Assembly (NCBI GenBank): GCA_965243805.1
Contig: OZ251577.1
Span: 3,286,001 to 3,350,000 of the forward strand
DNA from: CATQHQ01 sp965243805
Lineage (GTDB): Bacteria; Gemmatimonadota; Gemmatimonadetes; Longimicrobiales; Gaopeijiaceae
Direction of reading: 5' to 3'
DNA: 64,000 nt
The first letter of the stretch is position 1. Each line of letters starts with the position of its first letter. The position numbers and the translations under genes were made by a program. Positions 1 to 7,922 of the stretch are shown piece after piece. The notes beneath the pieces were generated by a model that saw only the letters and a list, made by a program, of their open reading frames with translations, was not told the DNA's origin and did not search any database.

Positions 1-1047
1 GCGGGGCTCTGCGACCAGATCGGCGCGCTGGCGGAGGCTCTGAGGGCCAGGGCGCGGGCAACGACCGACGTGATCATGCCGGCGTACACCCACTTGCAGC
101 AGGCCCAGCCGGTGCCGGTAGCCCACTGGCTGCTGTCTCGGGCGTGGCCGCTGGTGCGCGACCTGAAGCGGTTCGGGGCCGTGGCAGACGAGTGCCGGGT
201 CCTGCCGCTGGGGTCGGGGGCGGCGGCGGGCTGCCCCTTCGACGTGGATCGGGAGGCGCTGGCAGCCGAGCTGGGCTTCGACCGGGTCTCGGAGAACTCC
301 ATCGACGCTGTGTCGGACCGCGACTGGGCGGTCGAGCTGGTGTTCGCGTGCGCGCTGACGGGCGTGCACCTCTCGCAACTGGCGGAAGACTTGGTGGTGT
401 TCTCCAGCGCCGAGTTCGGCTTCGTGCGGATCGAGGGCGGCTTCGCCACGGGGTCGTCGCTCATGCCCCAGAAGCGCAACCCGGATGTGGCGGAACTGGT
501 CCGAGGGAAGGCCGGACGGCTGGTGGGCAACGTCGCCGGGATGCTCGCCCTGCTGAAGGGCCTGCCCACGGGCTACAACCGGGACTTGCAGGAGGACAAG
601 GAGGCGGCCTTCGACGCGGTGGACGTGCTCTCGGTGGCGTTGCCGGCGATGACGGGTGCGGTGGCGAACCTGGAAGTGGTGCGCGAGCGCGTGTCGGATG
701 CGCTGCGGGCCGGCCTCCACGCCACCGACTTGGCCGAACACCTAGTGCGGCAGGGCGTCCCCTTCAGGGAGAGCCACCATGCCGTGGGCGAGCTGGTGCG
801 CACCGCCGAGGCGTCAGGCCGGGCACTGAACGAACTGGCGCTTGAGGAAATGCGCGCCGCGCACCCCGCCTTCGGAGACGATGCGACGGTGGTCTTTTCG
901 CCGGTTGCGTCGGTAGAGTCCCGAGCCGTCCGGGGCGGCACCTCCGGGGCGGCGGTGGAACGTCAGCTGGAGGCACTGACGGAGGCGTTGCAGGAGGCGC
1001 GGAGGCTCCCCGCCGCCCGCGTCGACCCGCGCATGTGCTCCTCGTAG
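1..1047 (+). CDS. argH: Argininosuccinate lyase, 3' part (5' end outside window)
   Basis: The enzyme splits argininosuccinate into arginine and fumarate, the last step of cytosolic arginine synthesis. The reading frame is open from the first base, so the N-terminus lies outside the window; about 348 residues are visible of the usual 450-470. The fumarase/aspartase superfamily signature GSSLMPQKRN lies at nt 451-480, carrying the catalytic-loop serine, and the upstream MPAYTHLQQAQPV segment is typical of ArgH. The stop codon is TAG at 1045-1047. The final stretch (AARVDPRMCSS) is not a recognisable domain. Other members of the superfamily (aspartase, adenylosuccinate lyase) are possible, but the YTHLQxAQPV segment favours ArgH. 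Confidence 0.93.
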   Translation, partial: AGLCDQIGALAEALRARARATTDVIMPAYTHLQQAQPVPVAHWLLSRAWPLVRDLKRFGAVADECRVLPLGSGAAAGCPFDVDREALAAELGFDRVSENSIDAVSDRDWAVELVFACALTGVHLSQLAEDLVVFSSAEFGFVRIEGGFATGSSLMPQKRNPDVAELVRGKAGRLVGNVAGMLALLKGLPTGYNRDLQEDKEAAFDAVDVLSVALPAMTGAVANLEVVRERVSDALRAGLHATDLAEHLVRQGVPFRESHHAVGELVRTAEASGRALNELALEEMRAAHPAFGDDATVVFSPVASVESRAVRGGTSGAAVERQLEALTEALQEARRLPAARVDPRMCSS

Positions 1048-1141
1048 CTGGGCACATCCCGACGGCTTGATCCGGCGACGAACCCGGCGGTATACTTCCC
1101 ATCGCGTTCAGCACCTGCCGTCAGCTCGTGGAGTTCGCCCC

Positions 1142-1501
1142 TTGACAGACGACTACCCCCAAGCAGCCCGGAAGCACCTCCTTGATGCGATGGTGCTGGA
1201 AGCCGCTGAACGCTTCGACGGGGCAGCCTACTTGTCCGGCTACGTGGTCGAGTGCGCCGCAAAGGCGCTGATTCAAGTCGAGAGCGGACAGGTGCGACAT
1301 ACTCACGAGCTGGAAGAGTTGCGCGAAATGCTTGACCATCAGGCAGGTGCCTTGGATCTCCGGACGGCCCGACTAGGCAGCCTAGTAGCGGCGAGGATCA
1401 GGGAGGCCCACGTCCTAGCATGGCGGCCCGGAATGCGGTATCGTCCCTATGGTGTCCCAAGGAGGACTGGGCGTCGGCACGACAACAGGTCCACAGCGTG
1501 A
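1142..1501 (+). CDS. HEPN-domain protein, putative RNase
   Basis: About 119 residues from a TTG start that gives MTDDYPQAARKHLLDAM. The body is helical and fits HEPN proteins (the YLSGYVVECAAKALI helix, then HELEELREML). The sequence RIREAH at nt 1394-1411 matches the HEPN RNase motif RPhixxxH, followed by the usual W...RY segment. HEPN proteins are often RNA-cutting toxins or defence effectors. The frame ends in TGA at 1499-1501, overlapping by one base the ATG of the next gene (TGATG), which suggests translational coupling. Oddity: after RYRPYG the other frame reads PKEDWASARQQVHSVM, which looks like the expected last HEPN helix, so a frameshift near nt 1445-1465 (real or a sequence error) is possible. 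No strong ribosome-binding site marks the start. Confidence 0.6.
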   Translation: MTDDYPQAARKHLLDAMVLEAAERFDGAAYLSGYVVECAAKALIQVESGQVRHTHELEELREMLDHQAGALDLRTARLGSLVAARIREAHVLAWRPGMRYRPYGVPRRTGRRHDNRSTA

Positions 1502-2640
1502 TGGCCGATGCCGGTGGGCCGTACTGGTCCCAAGGTATTGTGCGAGGCGAGGCCAGCGAACGCCATCCGGATGCCACTTGGCAGACACAGGCATGGGGAC
1601 AGGCGAGGAGCGTAAGCGGATCCTGCGACCGACTCCGGATTCTAACAAGACACAGAGCGAAGGCGGCGTGGTTTGATGCCCCGAGAGAGCCTCCCTGGCC
1701 TGGTGGACAGGACGAATGCACGATCGCCTTGTTCTACTCGTTCAAGGGGGGAGTAGGCCGCTCGACCGCCCTTGCTGCTACAGCCCTGCGACTTGCGGCT
1801 GACGAGGAGCGAGTCGTGGTAGTTGATGCCGACCTTGATGCGCCCGGCGTCGGTCCGTTGCTCTCAGGGCTGGACGGCAATACCGCGCGCCACGGCATCA
1901 TCGACTACTTGTTGGAGCGCCCCGTGCTGGAAACCGCAGGATCCCGGCCCGTGCTTGACGAGTACTATCACAGATCCGTCTTCCGCGATTCCGGCAGTGA
2001 TCGAAGCGTATCCGTGTTTCCGGCTGGGACGCTTGACGCGGATTTCATCCACAAGCTGGCTCGAGTCGACTACACCAGTCCGCCGAACGGCGACGACCAT
2101 GCGCTGGTCGCACTGATGCGCCAGATTCGGAGCGAACTTGAGCCGAACTGGATTCTGATCGACTCGCGGGCGGGACTTGGGGAGGTGAGCGGGTTCTTGA
2201 CCGGCGGCTTCTGTCACGTCAACGTGCTGTTCGGCGCACTGGCAGAGTCCAGCTGGCGAGGCACGGAGCTGCTGCTTGATCAACTCGGTCACCAGCGGTT
2301 GCAAGAATCGAATCCTCGGCCCCAAGCGGAATGCATTTGGGTTGCGGCCATGATTCCCCGGCAACAGCAGCAGTACCACGCTTCGACCGCTGCGTTTCAC
2401 ACTCGGTCTCGCGACCTGTTTGCACAGAGGTACTATGCTGACCCAGTGTACGGAGAAGACTTTTGGACGACCGACGACCTGGAATCCATTGACAGTCCCC
2501 ACGTTCCAGTCGTACTTCCCTACGAACCACTTCTTGCGGACTATCGAGAGTTGACGGAGGTCGCCAACTCCGTCTTGCTGAAGGACAGCCATTACGAGCA
2601 ACTTGTTGAGCGGTTGCGCACGTGTCGCAAGCGCCTGTAG
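1501..2640 (+). CDS. KGGVGR-type MinD/ParA-like ATPase
   Basis: About 379 residues. A deviant Walker A motif, FYSFKGGVGRS, sits near residues 80-88, followed by VVVDADLDAPGVG (Walker A' aspartate), which is typical of the SIMIBI MinD/ParA class in its KGGVGR variant. A later LIDSRAGLGE segment fits Walker B. Proteins of this variant are commonly found in multi-gene conflict systems rather than plasmid partition, and no parB or centromere-like site is nearby. The N-terminal 70 residues are not recognised. ATG at 1501 is chosen because it overlaps the HEPN stop; the frame is open further upstream (ATG at 1420), and that extension may instead encode the displaced HEPN C-terminus. The next gene follows within 17 bases. 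Confidence 0.72.
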   Translation: MADAGGPYWSQGIVRGEASERHPDATWQTQAWGQARSVSGSCDRLRILTRHRAKAAWFDAPREPPWPGGQDECTIALFYSFKGGVGRSTALAATALRLAADEERVVVVDADLDAPGVGPLLSGLDGNTARHGIIDYLLERPVLETAGSRPVLDEYYHRSVFRDSGSDRSVSVFPAGTLDADFIHKLARVDYTSPPNGDDHALVALMRQIRSELEPNWILIDSRAGLGEVSGFLTGGFCHVNVLFGALAESSWRGTELLLDQLGHQRLQESNPRPQAECIWVAAMIPRQQQQYHASTAAFHTRSRDLFAQRYYADPVYGEDFWTTDDLESIDSPHVPVVLPYEPLLADYRELTEVANSVLLKDSHYEQLVERLRTCRKRL

Positions 2641-2656
2641 GAGGGAGACACCTTCA

Positions 2657-4144
2657 ATGGCGACCAAGCGGCTTACTAAGGCCCGTTGCGCGAAACTGCG
2701 CCGAGATCTGACGGATCTGGGTTACGGACAGGCCGAGACCGAGATGCGGGAGCGGTTTCCCCTCCGCCTGTATCCGGTTCCCGACCATCTTCGGGCTCTC
2801 GATCCAGGCGTGGTGTTGGTCGTAGGATCGCGAGGTGCAGGAAAGAGCGAACTGTTCCGAGCGTTCTTTGAGCAAGGCGCGGACGTACGAGACGCGGTGA
2901 TGAACCATGCTCCCCTTCCGGCGTCCAGATCCTTCGGCGCAGCGACATGGCTTCCCGCCTATCCGAAGGGCACCGAATTTCCAGACGAAGTCGCTCTCCG
3001 GATGCACGTCAAGAGCGACGACCAAGCCCAGCAAACGTGGCATGTGATGCTGGTCCGATGTCTGCAAGACGAACTCGATGAGAGCTCGAGATCTGCGCTC
3101 AAGCCCGTTCTTTCTCCAAACGCGGCGGACCTGAAGAGGGTCCTGGAGGGTGCCGAGTCCCTGGAGCTGAGTCCGACGGTCGCCTTGGACCTCCTTGAGG
3201 AAAGATTGAAGCAAGAGGGCAGATGGATTTTTCTGGGCTATGACGAACTGGATACGCTCGGCGGTGCCGATTGGTTGCTAATGGCCCGAATGATTCGTGG
3301 ACTGATGGCGTTCTGGTCCAGCTACGGACGCCGCTGGGAGCGAATTCGCGCGAAAATCTTCTTGAGGTCCGACCTCTTTCGACGACACGCCAACATGGGG
3401 ACGGCGGATTTTGCAAAGCTCGCTGCCAATCGGGCCGAATTGAGGTGGTCGAACGCGGCAATACTTGGGATGTTGGTGAAGAGAATTGCGAACACGTCTC
3501 CTGGGCTGGCGGAGTACTGTCGAGGTGCGAGAATAAAGTTTGCCGACGAGGAACACCTGGGGCTTCTGCCACAGATTGGTCGGCCTGACGATGCGTTTCC
3601 GCTCCTGCAGCGAATGGTGGGCGAACACATGGGGGCCAACAAGAAGAAGGGCTATGTCCGCAACTGGGTGTTCACGCATCTATACGACGGCAACGAGCAC
3701 ATCAGCCCACGCACGATGGTCCGGCTCTTCGAGTGCGCCGCCACTAAGGATGCTGTCAACCAGACGGTGCGCGTCCCGAGACTGCTCCACCCTACAGGGC
3801 TTCGTCAGGGTCTAGGGGATGTCGCCACCGATCACGTCGCGCAAGGTCACCATGAATGGCCTTGGCTGGAAGGCGTAAAGCGGCGATTGGCTCGGCAGCC
3901 CCTCGTACCCTGGGGACGCTCGGTATTCAACGAGCTTCTGTCTGAAGACTGGAACGGCAACTGGCACGCATCCAAGAGGTCGGTTCGCCCACCGGCAGAC
4001 CGAGCCTCCGACCTTGGAGACTACCTGATCGAGCTGGGGATCGTGCGAAGGCGCACCGACGACCGGATCGACGTGCCCGATCTCTACCTGTTCGGCTTCG
4101 GGCTCCGACGCAAGGGAGGCGTCAGGGCGAGAGCAGCCAGGTAG
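2657..4144 (+). CDS. P-loop ATPase of unknown role, third gene of HEPN cluster
   Basis: 495 residues. Walker A GSRGAGKS lies near residues 56-63, a hydrophobic Walker B-like segment FLGYDELDTL near 190-200, and an arginine-bearing FLRSDLF near 235, a layout like STAND/KAP-like or 'Sll1717-type' P-loop ATPases. A long C-terminal region (about 260-495) is unassigned and may be a sensor or effector region. No membrane segment or signal peptide is seen. ATG 2657 is chosen for the preceding GAGGGA ribosome-binding site, 17 bases after the KGGVGR gene stop. The same strand, close spacing and upstream RNase-like gene suggest a three-gene system; its job is inferred only. Confidence 0.7.
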   Translation: MATKRLTKARCAKLRRDLTDLGYGQAETEMRERFPLRLYPVPDHLRALDPGVVLVVGSRGAGKSELFRAFFEQGADVRDAVMNHAPLPASRSFGAATWLPAYPKGTEFPDEVALRMHVKSDDQAQQTWHVMLVRCLQDELDESSRSALKPVLSPNAADLKRVLEGAESLELSPTVALDLLEERLKQEGRWIFLGYDELDTLGGADWLLMARMIRGLMAFWSSYGRRWERIRAKIFLRSDLFRRHANMGTADFAKLAANRAELRWSNAAILGMLVKRIANTSPGLAEYCRGARIKFADEEHLGLLPQIGRPDDAFPLLQRMVGEHMGANKKKGYVRNWVFTHLYDGNEHISPRTMVRLFECAATKDAVNQTVRVPRLLHPTGLRQGLGDVATDHVAQGHHEWPWLEGVKRRLARQPLVPWGRSVFNELLSEDWNGNWHASKRSVRPPADRASDLGDYLIELGIVRRRTDDRIDVPDLYLFGFGLRRKGGVRARAAR

Positions 4145-4160
4145 TCGGGCAACCCCCCCC

Positions 4161-7100
4161 CTACCGCCGAACCCCCGCGGCCGTGCGGCTGGGGTCCTCT
4201 TCGGTGGGTCGGGCTCGCTCCAGGGGACGTTGTTGGGGGTACACCTCGTCCAAGGTCGTGCCGTCGTAGAGGCGGCCGTCCTTCATGACGTAGCGGATGT
4301 CCACGGAGTTGCGCAGGTCGTCCAGCGGGTTGGAGTTGAGTACGACGATGTCGGCGAACTTGCCCTCTTCGATGCTGCCCAGCTGATCGCCGAAGCCGAT
4401 CGCCTCGGCGCCCAGGATCGTGGCGGCGCGCAAGATGTCGTGGCTGGTCGCGCCTCCCGCCGCCATTGCCCACATCTCCCAGTGGTAGCCCACGCCCTGT
4501 ATCTGGCCGTGGCTGCCCACGCCCATGCGTCCGCCGCCCTCCAGCAGCTTCTTCACGAACTCGGCGTGGCGCGGGAAGACGTGCTCTTCTTCTAGGAACC
4601 AGCCCGCCTGGCCGGGACTGCCGCCGCCGCCGGGGCCGCGCCGCCTGGCTCGGGCGTCGATGTTCGCAGCGGGCACGAAGACGTTCAGCTTCGGGTCGTC
4701 GTGGACGTTCTCGGTGGCGTAGAACCAGTTCTCGCCGAAGGGACCTCCGTACGACACCAGCAGGGTTGGCGAGTTGGTGGTCTCCGACTCCTTGAAGAGC
4801 TCCACCACATCGGAGTAGATCGGCGCGATCGGCAAGTTGTGCTCGATCCCCGGGTAGCCGTCCACGGCGTGGGTCATGTCGATCTTGAAGTCAAGCCCGC
4901 CTTCGGTGGTGGGCATGAGCTCCAGCTCCTTCGCCGCCTGGATGATCCACTGGCGCTGCTGCCGGTTGCCGCTCATGTACATCTTCAGCGTCTTGGTGTC
5001 GTAGTACTCGGAGTAGCGCCGCAAGATCGACTTGGCGTGGTCCGCGTCTCGGATGTTCTCACTGGTGAAGACGCCCGGCCCCGTGGAGTAGATGCGGGGG
5101 CCGGTCATCCCGCCGGTGCGCACCCGGTCCGTGTAGGCGAGGATGTCGGTGGTGGCGGTCTGGGGGTCCCGCGTGGTAGTGACGCCGTACGACAGCGTGG
5201 CTAGGTACTGCCACACCTCTTGGGGATGGATTTCGGGCACGAGCCACTGGGCGTGGTAGTGGGTGTCGACGAAGCCGGGCACCAAGGTCTTGCCGGACAT
5301 GTCCATGACCACGGCGCTGTCGGGCACCTCCACCGAGTCCGCGGCGCCCACGGCCGTGATCCGGTTGTCGACGACCACCACCACGCCGTTCTCGATCACG
5401 TGGGGCGCGCCGGTGGTGTCGTCCGGCGCCTCGGCCATCGTCACGATCCGGCCTCCGCGCAGTGCCACCGTCCCACGCGGGACATCCCGGGGCATCTCCA
5501 CTTCGATCTTCCGCTCGTGGGCTTCGTAGCTCTCGGTGGTGTCGGCTAGGGCCTCGTCGTCACCGCCCCGCACGGCCTCGGCCTTGGCGGCCACCTCCGC
5601 CGCCGCGTCGCGGATCGAATCGGCCCGCGCCGTCAGCGAGTCCGCCGCGACCTGCACCGAGTCGGCCTGGAGCCGGCGGATCTCGTCCTCCAGCTCTTCG
5701 GGCACATCCTCGTCCTCGCCCTTGATGCTGTCGGCCTCGGCCCGCTTCTCCTTCAGCGTGTCCGACACGGCCGCGGCCCGGACCCGCAACAGCGCGCGAG
5801 CGTGGGCGGTCTCCTCTTCCTCCACCTCTTCGGTCTCCACGTGGTCCAGGTCGTAGGTGAAGAAGACGTTGCCCATGGCCCAGTGGAGGGAGCCGCCGTC
5901 GCTGGCCCAGGAGGGGAACTCGCCGCCCACATCGGTGAGCTTGCGGATCGGCACCGGCGACATGGCCAGGTTCATGAGCATGATGTTGGGCGGCTGCGCG
6001 CCCACTTCGGCCAGCTCCACGACGTAGATGTCGCGTCCGAACTGGACGAACGCCCGGTCGCCCTGGGGCGAGAGGACCACTAGCCCGGCCGGCGCGGGTC
6101 CGCCGCTGGGTTCCGTGGGATCAGGCCCTAGTCGCCATGGGTACACGCGTCGGGGCAGGAACTCCCACTCCCGGTGCGGAGATCCAATCCCCCGCAGCCC
6201 CTGCCGGCCCCGCACGACCAAGTGGCGCTTCACGTCGGTCCCGTCCCAGCGGAAGGAGACGAGTCCCTCGGCAGGGCTGTAGGCGTAGATGCGGTCGGGC
6301 TCGTCGGCGGCGAAGTGGGCCACGTCGCGGCTGCCGGTGGGCGAGATCACCTCCGCCTCCGCAGGCGCTTCGCCGGACGCAGGGACCCAGACGAACTCGG
6401 CGCCCAGAGGTCCGAAGAAGAGGCCGGTGGCTTCCTTGAGCTCCCTAGCGGCGCCCCGGGTGGCCACGACCCGCGTTCCGTCGGGGGACCAGGTCACGTT
6501 GTAGTACAGTGCCGCGGTGGCCGTAAGCCGTACGGGTTCGCCGCCGTCCGCAGGCGCCTTCATGATGTGGCCGCCGTCCGCGTCGTCCCATGTGGCATAG
6601 GCGATCCACTGGCCGTCGGGGGACCATTGGGGGTGATACTCGCCCACGTCGTGGCTGGTCGCTCTGCGCGCCTCGCCGTCGGGAAGCTCCTTCAGCCAGA
6701 GGCGGTCGAAGGCGGTGAACGCGATTCGGTCTCCGTCCGGGGACGCTGCCGGGGAGCGGATCTGGCTGGCCGTCACGTTGGCGGTCGTGTCGATCTGGTA
6801 GGCGAACTTCACTTCGGGGCCGATTCCCAGCTCCACTTCCGCCTTGAAGGGGACCTCCACGGGCTCGCCGCCGTTCATGGGGACGTTCCAGATCTTGCCG
6901 CCGTAGGAGACCACAATCGCCGAGCCGTCCGGGAGGAAGGCGTAGCCGGGCATCAGGTCCAGCGGGGCTCGGGACTCTTGCTCGTCGCGCTGCACGGGGT
7001 AGGCCAGCCACTCCTCGTCGCCGGTCTCCAAGTCGCGCTTCCGCAACCCGGTGTCGGCGTTGTAGCGGGTGGCGTAGACGAGCCAGCGTCCGTCGGGCGA

Positions 7101-7922
7101 GATCGCCGGGCGCATGGCGGAGCCGTATCGGGTCGTCATCAGATCGTGGGCGCTGGTCTCTCGGTCGTACCGGTAGAGCTGGTAGCGCGGCAGGGTGGCG
7201 TTGTACTGCCAGTCGCCGAATCCGCCGGCGTACCAGATGTGGCGTCCGTCGGGGCTGAACGCCGCGCCCACCATCTTGAGGTTGCCGGGCGTTCCTCCGC
7301 TCAGCGAGAGGGCCGAGCCCCGCTCCACGTGGTAGAGGCCCAGCTTGGCGGGGCCGCCCAGGCCGCCGGCGCGGCTGGCGACGATGTAGTCGCCGTCGGG
7401 CGTCCACTCGGGAGACAGCATGAGGCCGCCACCGCCGACCCGGGTCGTGTCCGTCTTGTCCAGGCGCATCGTCCAGAGCGCGTCGCTTCCGCTCCGGTCC
7501 GAGATGAACGCCACCGACTCGCCGTCGGGGCTGAAACGCGGCTGCACCTCGTAGGCCATCCCCGTGAGGAGCGGCGACGCCTTGCCGCCCTCCGCGGGCA
7601 TGGTGTAGAGGTCGCCCAGCAGGTCGAAAACGATCGTCCGCCCGTCGGGGCTCACGTCCAGGGAGATCCAAGTGCCCTCGGTGGCGGTGAACTCGGCGGT
7701 GCGCGCGCTGCGGAGGGGTAGGGGGGCTTCCCGGCCACGGCCGCCCGGCGGCATTCCGGGCGGCCCCTGGGCGTGGACCAAGGCCGGGACGAGCACCGGC
7801 AGCGCGGGGATAGCCAGCAAGGCCAGCAGGAACAGTGCCCGCGACCTCTTTGTGGGGGCGGCCTGGGGCTGCATGGCCGGGGCCGTCGAGGCCGTCAGGG
7901 GGCCCCTCGCGGGGGTGCTCAT
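4161..7922 (-). CDS. Secreted TolB-like propeller / amidohydrolase fusion (copy B)
   Basis: 1,253 residues. An N-terminal hydrophobic segment (about residues 27-50, ending in LVHAQ) is a signal peptide. Repeated SPDG-type PD40/TolB propeller motifs fill roughly residues 60-690. A highly charged, alanine-rich insertion (about 690-815), probably a coiled coil, separates them from an amidohydrolase domain whose metal motif is FVDTHYHAQ near 885-890, followed by TTTRDPQTATTD. The start ATG overlaps the stop of the upstream paralogue (ATGA), so the two are co-translated. It is likely a periplasmic or outer-surface hydrolase of cyclic amides or peptides; the substrate is unknown. The coding strand has a run of G just after the stop codon. 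The same frame stays open far upstream, antisense to nothing real; the signal peptide fixes this start. Confidence 0.88.
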   Translation of the reverse strand: MSTPARGPLTASTAPAMQPQAAPTKRSRALFLLALLAIPALPVLVPALVHAQGPPGMPPGGRGREAPLPLRSARTAEFTATEGTWISLDVSPDGRTIVFDLLGDLYTMPAEGGKASPLLTGMAYEVQPRFSPDGESVAFISDRSGSDALWTMRLDKTDTTRVGGGGLMLSPEWTPDGDYIVASRAGGLGGPAKLGLYHVERGSALSLSGGTPGNLKMVGAAFSPDGRHIWYAGGFGDWQYNATLPRYQLYRYDRETSAHDLMTTRYGSAMRPAISPDGRWLVYATRYNADTGLRKRDLETGDEEWLAYPVQRDEQESRAPLDLMPGYAFLPDGSAIVVSYGGKIWNVPMNGGEPVEVPFKAEVELGIGPEVKFAYQIDTTANVTASQIRSPAASPDGDRIAFTAFDRLWLKELPDGEARRATSHDVGEYHPQWSPDGQWIAYATWDDADGGHIMKAPADGGEPVRLTATAALYYNVTWSPDGTRVVATRGAARELKEATGLFFGPLGAEFVWVPASGEAPAEAEVISPTGSRDVAHFAADEPDRIYAYSPAEGLVSFRWDGTDVKRHLVVRGRQGLRGIGSPHREWEFLPRRVYPWRLGPDPTEPSGGPAPAGLVVLSPQGDRAFVQFGRDIYVVELAEVGAQPPNIMLMNLAMSPVPIRKLTDVGGEFPSWASDGGSLHWAMGNVFFTYDLDHVETEEVEEEETAHARALLRVRAAAVSDTLKEKRAEADSIKGEDEDVPEELEDEIRRLQADSVQVAADSLTARADSIRDAAAEVAAKAEAVRGGDDEALADTTESYEAHERKIEVEMPRDVPRGTVALRGGRIVTMAEAPDDTTGAPHVIENGVVVVVDNRITAVGAADSVEVPDSAVVMDMSGKTLVPGFVDTHYHAQWLVPEIHPQEVWQYLATLSYGVTTTRDPQTATTDILAYTDRVRTGGMTGPRIYSTGPGVFTSENIRDADHAKSILRRYSEYYDTKTLKMYMSGNRQQRQWIIQAAKELELMPTTEGGLDFKIDMTHAVDGYPGIEHNLPIAPIYSDVVELFKESETTNSPTLLVSYGGPFGENWFYATENVHDDPKLNVFVPAANIDARARRRGPGGGGSPGQAGWFLEEEHVFPRHAEFVKKLLEGGGRMGVGSHGQIQGVGYHWEMWAMAAGGATSHDILRAATILGAEAIGFGDQLGSIEEGKFADIVVLNSNPLDDLRNSVDIRYVMKDGRLYDGTTLDEVYPQQRPLERARPTEEDPSRTAAGVRR

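Noticed and set aside
1501..2640. ParA for plasmid or chromosome partition
   Set aside because: The KGGVGR variant, lack of parB or parS-like sites, and HEPN neighbour argue against partition.
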